Source: Mycobacterium seoulense (GTDB taxonomy: Bacteria > Actinomycetota > Actinomycetes > Mycobacteriales > Mycobacteriaceae). From it: a stretch of DNA of 64,000 nucleotides. Both the position numbers and the translations under genes were made by a program. The stretch is from NCBI RefSeq assembly GCF_010731595.1, contig NZ_AP022582.1:1798001-1862000 (forward strand). Direction: 5' to 3'. The notes under the pieces were generated by a model, which was not told where the DNA came from, ran no database searches, and saw nothing but the letters and a program-made list of their open reading frames with translations. Each line of letters starts with the position of its first letter. The stretch's first letter is position 1. Shown here piece by piece: positions 43,315 through 52,449 of the stretch.

Positions 43315-45314
43315 TCGGACCGTTCGCCGAGGTTGCGATTCCACTCCACCCAGCCGACCCCGCCGCGGCCGTCCGCCGTCTTGACCGTGGCCCACACCCG
43401 CGGGAACTGGCTCACCCGGCCGTCTGCGGCGGTCAGGCGCACCGGCGCCTGGCCGCGGACCTCGACGTCCGCGGTGATCGCGCCGGGGTCGAGGGTCAGT
43501 GTGGCGGTTAGCGGTAATCCGTTGGCGTCGAAGGACTCTCGCGATTCCACGGATTGCAGTTCGGTGACCGCGCCCTCGGCATCCTGGAGGTAGCCGATGC
43601 TGAAGGCCGGTGCGCCGGGAATCCGGATGTTCACGCCGTGCAGATGGGTGCCGTCGTCGAGGTGCAGCGCGCTCCACATCCAGTCCATGCTCCACCAGTC
43701 GCGCACCCCCCAGGAATGATCGCGTTGGCCGGGAACCGACTCGACCCGGTAGGTGGCGTCGCCGATGGTGACCGTGCCCGACACCGTGCACGGGATCTCA
43801 TACCGCGTCGTCAATCGGTACTTGTACGGGGTACCGTCGGTGGCCCACACCAAGTTCATCGCCATCTCGACGGGGGTGCCGGGCTCCCCGCGCAGCAACG
43901 CCGACGGATCGGGGTGAGCCTGAGCCTGCGCACGCACATCGACGCGGTAGGTGTGCAGCGGCGCCGTCGCGGAGTGGCCGAGCTCGAAGGATTCGGTGCG
44001 CACCTCCCACGGGTCCGCCGGCAGCGGTACTTGCGCGTCGAGGGCGACGGTCGGCATGCCAGGGCCGCACAGCAGCGCGTGCACCCAGGCCGTCTGCTCG
44101 TTGGCGACCAGGCCGAGGCGGAACCAGCCGCCCAATCCCTGTGCCACATCGGCGAAGTCGGCGTACCAGCTCTCGCTCCACAGCGGTTCGGCGGTCGGAG
44201 CGTGCGCAAGTTCGTCCTGCTCCGAAGGCCGCAATGGTTCGGGTGCCCGTGCGACCGGCAGCGTCGCCAGCGCATCCGTGTCGAGCACGTGATCGCAGTG
44301 CCGCTGCAGCATCGTCATGAACATCCGGTCGCCGCGCTCGGTCCGCTCGACCAGCATCGAGGACACGATCGCCATCATCACTCCGAAAAAGCTCTGCCGG
44401 CGCACGCCTTCGGCGACGTCGGCGAGCGACAGCGGCGCCGTCGGTCCCAGCGCCTCGTGGTAGTCGCGCAGCAGCGCGTCGTACTGCTCCCGGCGATCGT
44501 TCGTCGGCAGCGCGCAGCCCAGGAAGTACGACAGGTCGGTCAGGGCCGGCCCCCAGGAAACCGTCTGCCAATCGACGACCGTCAGCGGACGGTCGGCCCC
44601 GGCCGTCCCGAACAGCAAGTTGTCCAACCGGTAGTCGCCGTGCATCAGCCCCCGGATGCGGTCCGGGGCCGCTTCCTGGGCCAGGTATCCGTCGAAGGAG
44701 GCGACCAGGCGTTCGCACACCATGCGGTGCTCCGGCGCGATCTGGTCGCCGTAGCGGTCGATGAATCCCGCGTACAGCGGGGCGATCATCGCCTGGTTGA
44801 GCGGCGATTCACGGTTCAGCCACGGTGCTTCGGCCAGTGCGGCGTCGCCGAGCAGCGGGCCGTGCAGCCGCCCCAACTCGAGGACACACAGATGCGCCTG
44901 TTCGGCTGTCGCGCCGGCGATTTCGTCGCCGACGACCGCCGGCCCGGCATCACCCAGCAGGAGATCGAACGCACCGGTCGAGGTGTCGACGGCGGCGTGA
45001 TAGCAGGGCGCTATCGGCCCGCCCAGCCGTGGCGCTATGTCGCCGTAAAAGCGCACCTCGCGCTCGTAGAGGCCCAGCGCCAGCCCCGTTTGCCGGCTCA
45101 CCGGGTCGGTGGCCGCCACCTTGAGCACCACCGACTCGGGGCCGTCGGGGGCGCCGGCGTAACTGAGCCGGATGCGGTAGCACTCGCTCATCTGCCCGGT
45201 GCCGATCCGCTCCACGGAGAAATCGGTGATGGGACCGGCGCCGATCGCCGCTGTCAGCCACGCGGCGGTGAGGTCGCCGGGTCGTTCGATGACTTGCGCG
45301 ATGTCGGCATGCAT
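43311..45314 (-). CDS. Phosphotransferase (APH-like kinase) fused to a DUF7064/7065-like beta domain
   Basis: A 667-residue two-part protein. Residues 1-340 are an aminoglycoside-phosphotransferase/EcKinase-like kinase: GTGQMSECYRIRLSY (glycine-rich loop), VVLKVAA (Lys), the catalytic loop MHGDYRLDNLLF, and VVDWQTVSWG (metal-binding Asp). Residues 375-660 match the beta-rich domain often annotated DUF7064/7065 (CrtC/lipocalin-like), with RDHSWGVRDWWSMDWMW and VEWNRNLG. Such fusions are common in mycobacteria near lipid or steroid genes. A kinase acting on a hydrophobic alcohol held by the beta domain is a reasonable guess, not proven. Confidence 0.82.
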   Translation of the reverse strand: MHADIAQVIERPGDLTAAWLTAAIGAGPITDFSVERIGTGQMSECYRIRLSYAGAPDGPESVVLKVAATDPVSRQTGLALGLYEREVRFYGDIAPRLGGPIAPCYHAAVDTSTGAFDLLLGDAGPAVVGDEIAGATAEQAHLCVLELGRLHGPLLGDAALAEAPWLNRESPLNQAMIAPLYAGFIDRYGDQIAPEHRMVCERLVASFDGYLAQEAAPDRIRGLMHGDYRLDNLLFGTAGADRPLTVVDWQTVSWGPALTDLSYFLGCALPTNDRREQYDALLRDYHEALGPTAPLSLADVAEGVRRQSFFGVMMAIVSSMLVERTERGDRMFMTMLQRHCDHVLDTDALATLPVARAPEPLRPSEQDELAHAPTAEPLWSESWYADFADVAQGLGGWFRLGLVANEQTAWVHALLCGPGMPTVALDAQVPLPADPWEVRTESFELGHSATAPLHTYRVDVRAQAQAHPDPSALLRGEPGTPVEMAMNLVWATDGTPYKYRLTTRYEIPCTVSGTVTIGDATYRVESVPGQRDHSWGVRDWWSMDWMWSALHLDDGTHLHGVNIRIPGAPAFSIGYLQDAEGAVTELQSVESRESFDANGLPLTATLTLDPGAITADVEVRGQAPVRLTAADGRVSQFPRVWATVKTADGRGGVGWVEWNRNLGERSE

Positions 45315-45332
45315 GAGGGTCAGCGTGCCAGG

Positions 45333-46838
45333 TCACCGCGCCAGGGAGAAGCCATCCCAGGCGATCCGGCGGTGCGGATGTGGATCGAACTCGACGCGGC
45401 TCTTGTGGTCGAAGACCATGACGGCGCGGTCGGCGGTGGTGTAGGCGGGCCAGTCGTCCCCCGGTGCACCATGGCGGCTGAAGGCGCGCCACCGCCGTTG
45501 TACCTGGTTACTGACCCGGAGCGCGGCGCGCCGATCGGCGGCGGCGGTCAACAGGGCGCCGAATCGGGTGCGGTAGACGTCGAAGACGGCCAGCAACTCG
45601 GTGGCATGGGTGGCGCCCAGGCCCGACCAGCGCAGCGTGCGGGGGGCGTAGTCGTACCGGTAGAGGTACGTGGGCGCGTGGGCGCTGTGGGCCTCGGCGA
45701 TCTGCCAGGCCGCCGAGCCGAACGCGAAGTCGCCGCCGAGCTGGATGCACGCCGACGGAGCGGGGTAATCCGGGTAGGCGGCAGTGATGCGTTCACGCGC
45801 AGCCGGTTCCGTATCGGCCAGCAGCTCCTCGATCATCGATTGATTGGTCGGCAGCATCTTGAGAAAGCGGGTGAACAGACGGCCCTCTTCGGCGTTGGTG
45901 CCCACGATGAGCGGCACCCGGTGCGCGCGGCCACCGCGCATCGCCTCGACGGGGTCGAGGGGCACGACGTCGTCGCCGGCGACCGGACCGATCGGGAAGG
46001 CGCCGAGCCTGTCCTCCATCCCCTGGTCGATCAACCGGTGTTGGGCGTCCACCAGTTGCGCCGGGGACGCCTGCATCAGCGCCTCGGCGGCGTCCCGCGG
46101 GCGAGCGCCCAGCAGGGCGGCGAAGCGCGTCGCGAATTCCGCGGCGGTCTCTGGCGATCGCACCATGCCGGCGGCCGGGCTTTCCGAAATGGCCCGGGAG
46201 AACAACCCTTCGGCGGCGGGCACCGCCAGCAGGGTGGCCGTGATGTGCGCGCCGGCGCTTTCCCCGAAGATGGTGACGTTGTCCGGGTCGCCGCCGAACG
46301 CGAAGATGTTGTCTTTCACCCAGCGCAACGCCATCACCAGGTCGCGCAGAAACAGGTTGCCGTCGATGGGGATATCCGGGGTCGAAAGTGACGACAGGTC
46401 CAGGCATCCCAACGCGCCCAGGCGGTAGTTCACCGACACGTACACGCAACCGCGGCGCGCCAGCGCCGCACCGTCGTACAGCGGCGTGGCCGAGCTGCCC
46501 AGGATGTAGCCACCCCCGTGGATGAAGACCATGACGGGCAGCGGCTCGTCGGCGGGCGCCTCGGGGGTGACGACGTTGAGCGTGAGGCAGTCCTCCCCCA
46601 TCGGCTGGTAGCGGCCGACACCGAGCATGGTGTAGCGACGCTGCTGGGGTGCGCAGTTGGCGAAGCCGTGGCAGTGCCGCACACCCGACCAAGGTTGCGC
46701 CGGCCGGGGCGCCCGCAACCGCAGGGGTCCGACCGGTGGCCGGGCGTAAGGGATGGATCGCCAGCGGTGGACCCCGTCGCGGGTGAAGCCTTCGACGGTG
46801 CCGATCGTCGTGCGTGCGCGGACGGTGCGCTGATGCAT
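45333..46838 (-). CDS. lipT: Type B carboxylesterase LipT (Rv2045c-like)
   Basis: A 501-residue carboxylesterase/lipase of the cholinesterase fold. Markers are EDCLTLNVVTP, oxyanion FIHGGGYILGS, the nucleophile elbow TIFGESAGAHI, the acid in GTNAEEGRLF, and the His in GLGATHATELL. It hydrolyses esters. ATG 46838 is preferred; the frame opens 20 codons earlier but without a ribosome site. It is divergent from lppI with a 78-base gap, the same order as Rv2045c-Rv2046 in M. tuberculosis. Confidence 0.9.
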   Translation of the reverse strand: MHQRTVRARTTIGTVEGFTRDGVHRWRSIPYARPPVGPLRLRAPRPAQPWSGVRHCHGFANCAPQQRRYTMLGVGRYQPMGEDCLTLNVVTPEAPADEPLPVMVFIHGGGYILGSSATPLYDGAALARRGCVYVSVNYRLGALGCLDLSSLSTPDIPIDGNLFLRDLVMALRWVKDNIFAFGGDPDNVTIFGESAGAHITATLLAVPAAEGLFSRAISESPAAGMVRSPETAAEFATRFAALLGARPRDAAEALMQASPAQLVDAQHRLIDQGMEDRLGAFPIGPVAGDDVVPLDPVEAMRGGRAHRVPLIVGTNAEEGRLFTRFLKMLPTNQSMIEELLADTEPAARERITAAYPDYPAPSACIQLGGDFAFGSAAWQIAEAHSAHAPTYLYRYDYAPRTLRWSGLGATHATELLAVFDVYRTRFGALLTAAADRRAALRVSNQVQRRWRAFSRHGAPGDDWPAYTTADRAVMVFDHKSRVEFDPHPHRRIAWDGFSLAR

Positions 46839-46916
46839 AACCCGACGGTAGCGGACATGGCGGGCGTAACGCGCGCGCAGCGCGTTATTTTCGCGCATGG
46901 CGGTTAGCCTGACTGG

Positions 46917-47588
46917 ATGCGGATTGCCGCGCTGCTTGCAGCGTCGTTACTGGTCGCCGGGTGTTCTCACACCATCGGCGGCCAGTCTCAGCAAACTCAG
47001 GCATCCACCAGCCCATCCGCCACTCCGCCGGGCAGCAATCCACCGGCCCCGTCGGCCGCACCCGCAGCCAAGGCGCCGATCTCCGACGTCATCGCGTGGA
47101 TCGAGGCGGGCCGCCCCGCGGATCCGGGCCGCTACCACAACGCGATTCGCGACGGGGCGACCACCGCGCTCGGCGACGACATCGCCTTCTCGGCGGCCGC
47201 CGGCAAAGTCTCCTGCCTGACCGATTCCAAGCACACCGGTGGGTCCCTGATCTGCCTGGTGAGCCTGACCAATCCGCCGCCCGCTCCGCCGACTTCCTAC
47301 GGCGGCTGGCAGGGCGGTTGGGTGACCTTCGACGGCGTGAACCTGCAAGTGGGCGCGTCCCGCGCCGACCCCGGTCCATTCATCAACGGCAACGGTTCGG
47401 AACTCGCGAACGGTGATTCGCTGTCTTTCGGCGACTATCGTTGCCGCGCCGATCAAACCGGGGTGTATTGCGTGAACTATGCCCACCAGTCGGCGGCACG
47501 ATTGAGTCCCGCGGGCATCGAACCGTTCGGTTGCCTACGACCGGGGCCGGCACCGGACGGCGTCGGCACGGCGTTCAGTTGTTCGTGA
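46917..47588 (+). CDS. lppI: Lipoprotein LppI (Rv2046-like)
   Basis: A 223-residue lipoprotein. Signal RIAALLAASLLVAGC with lipobox LVAGC, then a low-complexity Pro/Ser/Thr linker (about 25-55) and a C-terminal domain with five to six cysteines (VSCLTDSKHTGGSLICLVSLTN… YRCRADQTGVYCVNYAHQSAARLSPAGIEPFGC). The function is unknown. Position next to lipT supports the LppI assignment. Its last 14 bases overlap the convergent SDR gene, the left border of the accessory island. Confidence 0.88.
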   Translation: MRIAALLAASLLVAGCSHTIGGQSQQTQASTSPSATPPGSNPPAPSAAPAAKAPISDVIAWIEAGRPADPGRYHNAIRDGATTALGDDIAFSAAAGKVSCLTDSKHTGGSLICLVSLTNPPPAPPTSYGGWQGGWVTFDGVNLQVGASRADPGPFINGNGSELANGDSLSFGDYRCRADQTGVYCVNYAHQSAARLSPAGIEPFGCLRPGPAPDGVGTAFSCS

Positions 47589-48522
47589 TGGTCGCGAACA
47601 ACTCGGCTATCTCGTCGGCGGGTCCACCCGGGACCGTGTAGCCGGTTTCGTCGCGGATCTCGTCGAGATGGTCGCGCACATCTTCGATGGACAAGTCGGG
47701 GCTACGGAATCCTTTTGTCCTGCCGATGAAGAACCGTGCGACGTGTCCGGCGCCCGCCGTGTAGATCTCTCCGGAAACCGGGCAATCCCGGTGCGCCAGG
47801 AAGGCCGCCACCGGCGCGACCCGCGCTGGGTCGAGCTCCCGCAGGTATTGGCCCGCAAGGTCATCCAACACGGCCCGCGCCGCCGCGTCGTCTGCCTCGG
47901 TGGCGCCGTCGAGCGAGTGGGTCAGCATCCGCGTGTGGGCGATTGGCGCGATGGCATTGACCTTGATTCCGTGCTCGGCCCCTTCGGCGGCCAGCACGCG
48001 GGTGAGGCCGATCATCCCGGTTTTCGCCGCGCCGTAGTTGCTCATGCGTTCGGCGCCAAGGAGTCCGGCGGCCGAGCAGGTGTTGAGCACCCGGCCGTAC
48101 CGCTGCTCACGCATGACCTTCCACGCGGGCCGCGCCACATAGAACGCGCCCTTGAGGTGCACATCGACGAGGGGTTCCAGCCTATCGGCGGTCATGTCCT
48201 CGAAGGGGGCGTCGCCGACGATGCCGGCGTTGTTGATCACGATGTCGACGCGTCCCCACGCGCGTAGGGCGGTGTCGATAATGGCCTCTGCGCCTTCGGG
48301 AGTCGTCACGCTGTGGCTGTCGGCGACGGCCTCACCGCCCTGGCGGCGGATCTCGTCGACGACGACGCCCGCCACCGCGGCGTCGGAGCCATCCCCCGTC
48401 ACCGAGCCGCCGATGTCGTTGACCACGACGCGCGCGCCACGCGACGCGAGGAGCAACGCGTATTGCCTGCCCAGACCGCCGCCCGCACCGGTGATCACGG
48501 CGACCTGCCCGTCGAACCGCAT
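47575..48522 (-). CDS. Short-chain dehydrogenase/reductase (MFE-2-like)
   Basis: A 315-residue SDR. Cofactor motif TGAGGGLGRQYALLLASRGARVVVNDIGG, with the Asp after the second strand predicting NAD(H); NNAG; Ser; and the catalytic Y-x3-K as YGAAK. The long loop with GSVTGDG is typical of the hydroxyacyl-CoA dehydrogenase part of multifunctional enzyme 2, so an acyl-CoA or steroid side-chain alcohol is plausible. ATG 48522 with AGGACGG upstream is used; GTG 48534 gives a GTGA overlap with the P450 stop and is a close alternative. It is downstream of, and coupled with, the P450. Confidence 0.85.
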   Translation of the reverse strand: MRFDGQVAVITGAGGGLGRQYALLLASRGARVVVNDIGGSVTGDGSDAAVAGVVVDEIRRQGGEAVADSHSVTTPEGAEAIIDTALRAWGRVDIVINNAGIVGDAPFEDMTADRLEPLVDVHLKGAFYVARPAWKVMREQRYGRVLNTCSAAGLLGAERMSNYGAAKTGMIGLTRVLAAEGAEHGIKVNAIAPIAHTRMLTHSLDGATEADDAAARAVLDDLAGQYLRELDPARVAPVAAFLAHRDCPVSGEIYTAGAGHVARFFIGRTKGFRSPDLSIEDVRDHLDEIRDETGYTVPGGPADEIAELFATITNN

Positions 48523-48530
48523 GGCCGTCC

Positions 48531-49754
48531 TCACCAACTGACCGGAAGTTCTTTCATGCCATAGATGTTGGCGTCTTTGAACCTCAGTTCCTCGGGCGGG
48601 ACCGCGAGTTTGAGCCCGGGCAGGCGGCGCGCCAGCGTGGCGAACGCAACCTGCATCTCGACACGGGCCAGGTTGGCTCCGATGCATTGGTGCACGCCAT
48701 AACCGAAGCCCAAGTGCCCGCGGGTGTTTCGGTCGACGTCGAGGGATTCGGGATTGTCGACGAATTCGGCATCCCAGTTCCCGGCGAGCAGGCTCATCAT
48801 GACGTACTCTCCCGCGCGAATCAGCTGACCGCCGATCATCAGGTCTTCGGTCGCCACACGATCGACCTGGCTGTGCACGATGCTGAGGTAGCGCATGAGC
48901 TCTTCGACGGTGTTCGCGATGACGGCCGGGTCCTCCGTCTGCCCGAGTCGCTCGAACACGTCGGGATGTTCCAGGAGCGCAACCGTTCCCAGCGAGATCA
49001 TGTTGGCGGTGGTTTCGTGGCCGGCCTGCATCATGATCACGCTGTTCATGGCGGTGGTGGTGTGGTCGAGTTGGCCCTTCGCGACGTATTCGGTGAGCAG
49101 GCGACTGATCAAGTCATCGCCCGGTTCGCGCGCTTTGCGTTCCACCAACTCCTCGATGTAGGCGTACATGGCCCCGAACGCCCGGCCCTTTTCCTCGTCG
49201 GTGGATCTCTGGTCAAGCCCCTTCGTGGTGTTGTGCTGAAAGAGTGCGAGGTCTTCGGGCGGCACCCCCAGCAGCAGCGCGATCACCATCGACGGCACCG
49301 GCAGCGCGAATTCGCGCACCAGGTCGGCCGGCGCGCCATGGGCGATCATCTGGCCGAGATAGTGATCAACCATTTCCTGGATGTGCGGCCGCATCGATTC
49401 GCAGCGCCGGAAGGTGAAGTTGCTCGTCATCATGCGCCGCAACCGATGATGTTCGGGATCGTCGGTCCGCGCGAACATCACCGCGACCTTGTTGTCGGCG
49501 TCCGTCGGCAGGATCGAGTCCGGAATGGTCTTCGCGGACAAGCGCGGGTCAACCAGCGCCGCCCGGATGTCCTGGTAGCGGCTGACCACCCAGACCGGAT
49601 TGCCCTGGAACATCGCCCGCCGCAACCCGGGCTGCTCCCGCCACTCCGCGAACTCGGGCGGGGCCGCGAGCGGGCAGTGCGACGGCCGCCGGACGGGCAG
49701 CACAGGAAGATCCGCGTCGGAGCAGGATTGGGAAATCTCGGAAGATATTGACAT
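48531..49754 (-). CDS. Cytochrome P450
   Basis: A 407-residue soluble bacterial P450. The I-helix oxygen motif is MQAGHETT, the K-helix ExxR is EELMR, and the heme Cys motif FGYGVHQCIGANLAR. It hydroxylates a hydrophobic substrate using ferredoxin partners not found in the window. It forms an operon with the SDR, which could oxidise the alcohol formed. Divergent from a TetR gene, 93 bases away, that is likely its regulator. Confidence 0.93.
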   Translation of the reverse strand: MSISSEISQSCSDADLPVLPVRRPSHCPLAAPPEFAEWREQPGLRRAMFQGNPVWVVSRYQDIRAALVDPRLSAKTIPDSILPTDADNKVAVMFARTDDPEHHRLRRMMTSNFTFRRCESMRPHIQEMVDHYLGQMIAHGAPADLVREFALPVPSMVIALLLGVPPEDLALFQHNTTKGLDQRSTDEEKGRAFGAMYAYIEELVERKAREPGDDLISRLLTEYVAKGQLDHTTTAMNSVIMMQAGHETTANMISLGTVALLEHPDVFERLGQTEDPAVIANTVEELMRYLSIVHSQVDRVATEDLMIGGQLIRAGEYVMMSLLAGNWDAEFVDNPESLDVDRNTRGHLGFGYGVHQCIGANLARVEMQVAFATLARRLPGLKLAVPPEELRFKDANIYGMKELPVSW

Positions 49755-49847
49755 GACCCGTATTTCTCGTTAAGTGTCAGATGCCTGCCAGTTGTAGCAG
49801 CGTAAGGCCAGGCTAGTTGGCAGTCAACCGTCAGTTAGGCTGTCGGG

Positions 49848-50477
49848 ATGACCGCGGTTGAGGACCGGCCGTTGCGGGCGGACGCGGCGCGCAACGTCGA
49901 GCGCATTCTGCGCGCGGCGCGGGACGTCTATGGGGAGCTGGGGCCCGATGCGCCGGCGGAGGCGGTCGCACGGCGCGCGGGCGTCGGTGAGCGCACCCTT
50001 TACCGCAGGTTTCCGACGAAGGCCGACCTGGTGCGGGCCGCCCTGGATCAAAGCATCGCCGAGGACCTCACGCCGGTGATCGAAAACGCCCGCCGTGCCG
50101 ATGACCCGCTGCGGGGCCTCACCCAACTGATCGAAGCGGCGATCTCGCTGGGGGCCCGCGAACATAACCTACTGACCGCCGCACGGCGGGCCGGGTCACT
50201 CACGTCCGACATCTCGGTTTCGCTCAACGCTGCGCTTGGCGAGCTTGCCCGCGAGGGCCAGCGAGCCGGCAGCATCCGCGCCGACCTGGTCACCGACGAC
50301 CTGCCTCGCCTGGTCGCGATGCTCTTCAGCGTGCTGTCGACCATGGATGCGGACAGCGACGGCTGGCGACGTTACGTCGCCCTCGTCGTCGATGCGATAT
50401 CGGTCAATGAACGCCGGCCGTTGCCCCCGCCCGCGCCGCTGCGGTATGTCGTCGGGCCGAATAGCTGGCCGCTGTAA
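49848..50477 (+). CDS. TetR family transcriptional regulator
   Basis: A 209-residue TetR repressor, HTH at about 13-60 (AARNVERILRAARDVYGELGPDAPAEAVARRAGVGERTLYRRFPTKADLV) with the TetR_C-type helical domain. It is divergent from the P450-SDR pair. In the 93-base gap, partial symmetries such as CTGCCA (near 49785) and TGGCAG (near 49818) may be its operator but are imperfect. It ends 5 bases before the convergent SDR stop. Confidence 0.85.
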   Translation: MTAVEDRPLRADAARNVERILRAARDVYGELGPDAPAEAVARRAGVGERTLYRRFPTKADLVRAALDQSIAEDLTPVIENARRADDPLRGLTQLIEAAISLGAREHNLLTAARRAGSLTSDISVSLNAALGELAREGQRAGSIRADLVTDDLPRLVAMLFSVLSTMDADSDGWRRYVALVVDAISVNERRPLPPPAPLRYVVGPNSWPL

Positions 50478-50482
50478 GCGTT

Positions 50483-51298
50483 TTAGTTGATCGTTACGCC
50501 GGCGTCGACCTTGAACTGCAATCCCGTCACATAGCGGGACTCGTCGGATAGCAGGAACAGCACCGCGTGGCTGACCTCTAGGGGCTCGATGGCCGGGGTG
50601 GGCATCGCATTGACGAAGATGGGGATCAGGTCGGGCCGCAATTCGCCCAGAGCGGCCCCGATCGACGGCGGGATCATGCCGGTGGGAGATCCCGTCGGAT
50701 GCACCGAGTTGACCCGAACATTCTGGGCGGCCAATTCGTTGGCCAACGCCAACGTCAAACCCACGACACCATGCTTCGCGGCTGTGTAAGGCAGCTGCAG
50801 CGGAAAGCCTTTGATGGCGCCGGCAGAGCTGATATTGACCAGGCTGCCGCCGCCTTGGTCAAGCAAGTGGGGTATGGCCGCCGCACAGGTGTTCCACACC
50901 CCGATGAGATTGACGTCGACCACCGTGCGCCAGTCCTCGAGAGTCGTCTTGTCCCACGGCGCAACCGTCAGCACACCGGCGTTGGCGACGGCGCCATCCA
51001 AACCGCCGAGAACCGCGACACCGTCATCGACCGTCTCGCGGAGCGCGACCTCGTTGCGGACGTCGACGACCCGACTCACACAGCGGCGGCCGAATTCACG
51101 AACCAGCCGCACCGTCTCGTCGAGGTCTTGCTCTGTGGCCAAGGGATATTCGATCTCGGGCAGAGATCGGCAGATGTCGACCAGGATCAGGTCGGCGCCC
51201 TCCTCGGCAAGCCGGAGCGCGTGGCTACGCCCCATCCCGCGGGCGGCACCGGTAATCAGAAAGCGTTTACCGGCAACACGTCCCGGATGTGGTGTCAC
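50483..51298 (-). CDS. Mycofactocin-coupled-type SDR oxidoreductase
   Basis: A 271-residue SDR. The N-terminus FLITGAARGMGRSHALRLAEEGADLILVDIC and the following YPLATEQDLDETVRLVREFGRRC are the recognisable insert of the mycofactocin-associated SDR group, in which NAD(P) is held without exchange and electrons leave through mycofactocin. Catalytic Ser in NISSAGAIKG and YTAAK are present. GTG 51298 begins 4 bases after the upstream oxidoreductase stop. It likely oxidises an alcohol in the same pathway. Confidence 0.85.
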   Translation of the reverse strand: MTPHPGRVAGKRFLITGAARGMGRSHALRLAEEGADLILVDICRSLPEIEYPLATEQDLDETVRLVREFGRRCVSRVVDVRNEVALRETVDDGVAVLGGLDGAVANAGVLTVAPWDKTTLEDWRTVVDVNLIGVWNTCAAAIPHLLDQGGGSLVNISSAGAIKGFPLQLPYTAAKHGVVGLTLALANELAAQNVRVNSVHPTGSPTGMIPPSIGAALGELRPDLIPIFVNAMPTPAIEPLEVSHAVLFLLSDESRYVTGLQFKVDAGVTIN

Positions 51299-51302
51299 CC
51301 GG

Positions 51303-52385
51303 CTACCGCTCGTTCCACATCAGGCCACGCATCGTCGCGGACAGCGGGATGTCCTCCACCCCGATCAGTCCTTGGGGCGCGCGGCACACCCAGTCGATCG
51401 CATTGACGGCCCGGCCCGCCGTCGAGATGCAGCCCGCATCAGTGGAATCGAAGACGGGGTGGGAAACGTGGGTGTTGATTTCCACCCGCGGTTCGCCCTC
51501 CACGACGACGCGGTGCACGCCGGTGTGCCCCTCGGGTGGGAACTCCCAGTCCGGCGCCGCGGCCTGGGTGAGCCTGGTGACGTGCTCGAGGGTGATCACC
51601 GGCTTGTCATTGATCACGCCCTCGGTGGCAAAGCGCACCGCGCCCATCTGTCCCGGCTCCACCGTCATCATCGTGCATTCGATTCGTTCCGGCGTGTACC
51701 AGGGTTCGACGCGCTGGCGTACGTCGTCCAGTTTGATGTCGAGATTGTCCGCGAGGCTGCGGACCTGACCGCCCCACATCGACACGATCACCCCTGGCAG
51801 GAACATCATCGGCGAGTCGTCGTCCGGCGTTGTCCCGAATCCCATTGCTGCGCCTGTGAACTCGGCATCGTCATAGTTTGCGTAGTCGAAGATCTCCTGC
51901 ACGGTGATCGAAGAGATGCGGGTGGTCAGGCTGGCGGCGGCGTGCACCAGCGTATCGCCGGAGAAACCGGGGTCGATGCCGTTGACGTAGAGCGAGGTGT
52001 CGCCGGCCGCACAGGCACGCTCCAGGGGCTCGCGCAGCCAGTCGTCGGCGTGGCGAGGCGTGACGAGCCAGACCATCGACGTGCCGACGACGTTGGTGCC
52101 CGCCGCAAGAAACTTGGCCATCTGTTCGATGGCTTCCATCGGCCGGGTTTCGCCCTGAGACGTGTACACCACGCAGTCGGCACCGAGGGCCGCCAGCGCG
52201 TCGATGTCGTCGGTGGCGATGACGCCGGTCGGCTTGTCCAGTCCGCACAACTGCGCTGCATCCTGGCCGATCTTCTCGGCGCTCGCGGCATGCACGCCGA
52301 CCAGTTCGAGGTCCGGTCTGCCGATGATGGCCCGCAACGAGTGCCGGCCCACATTTCCGGTGGAGAATTGAATGACTCTGCGCAC
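51303..52385 (-). CDS. NAD(P)H-dependent amine-dehydrogenase-like (DapDH-like) oxidoreductase, copy 1
   Basis: A 360-residue protein of the family annotated as dihydrodipicolinate reductase-like or 2,4-diaminopentanoate dehydrogenase-like. The N-terminal Rossmann motif is FSTGNVGRHSLRAI, followed by LELVGVHAASAEKIGQDAAQLCG; a central GIDPGFSGD loop and a C-terminal oligomer domain follow. Two paralogues with the same N-terminal pattern lie at 54061 and 60216. GTG 52385 follows a GGACGAGGG stretch. The real substrates of mycobacterial members are unknown. Confidence 0.83.
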   Translation of the reverse strand: MRRVIQFSTGNVGRHSLRAIIGRPDLELVGVHAASAEKIGQDAAQLCGLDKPTGVIATDDIDALAALGADCVVYTSQGETRPMEAIEQMAKFLAAGTNVVGTSMVWLVTPRHADDWLREPLERACAAGDTSLYVNGIDPGFSGDTLVHAAASLTTRISSITVQEIFDYANYDDAEFTGAAMGFGTTPDDDSPMMFLPGVIVSMWGGQVRSLADNLDIKLDDVRQRVEPWYTPERIECTMMTVEPGQMGAVRFATEGVINDKPVITLEHVTRLTQAAAPDWEFPPEGHTGVHRVVVEGEPRVEINTHVSHPVFDSTDAGCISTAGRAVNAIDWVCRAPQGLIGVEDIPLSATMRGLMWNER

Positions 52386-52449
52386 GGCTACCCTCGTCCT
52401 TCCAGCGGCGGGTGATGACCCATCATGGCGCGTTCAATCACCGCGCGGG

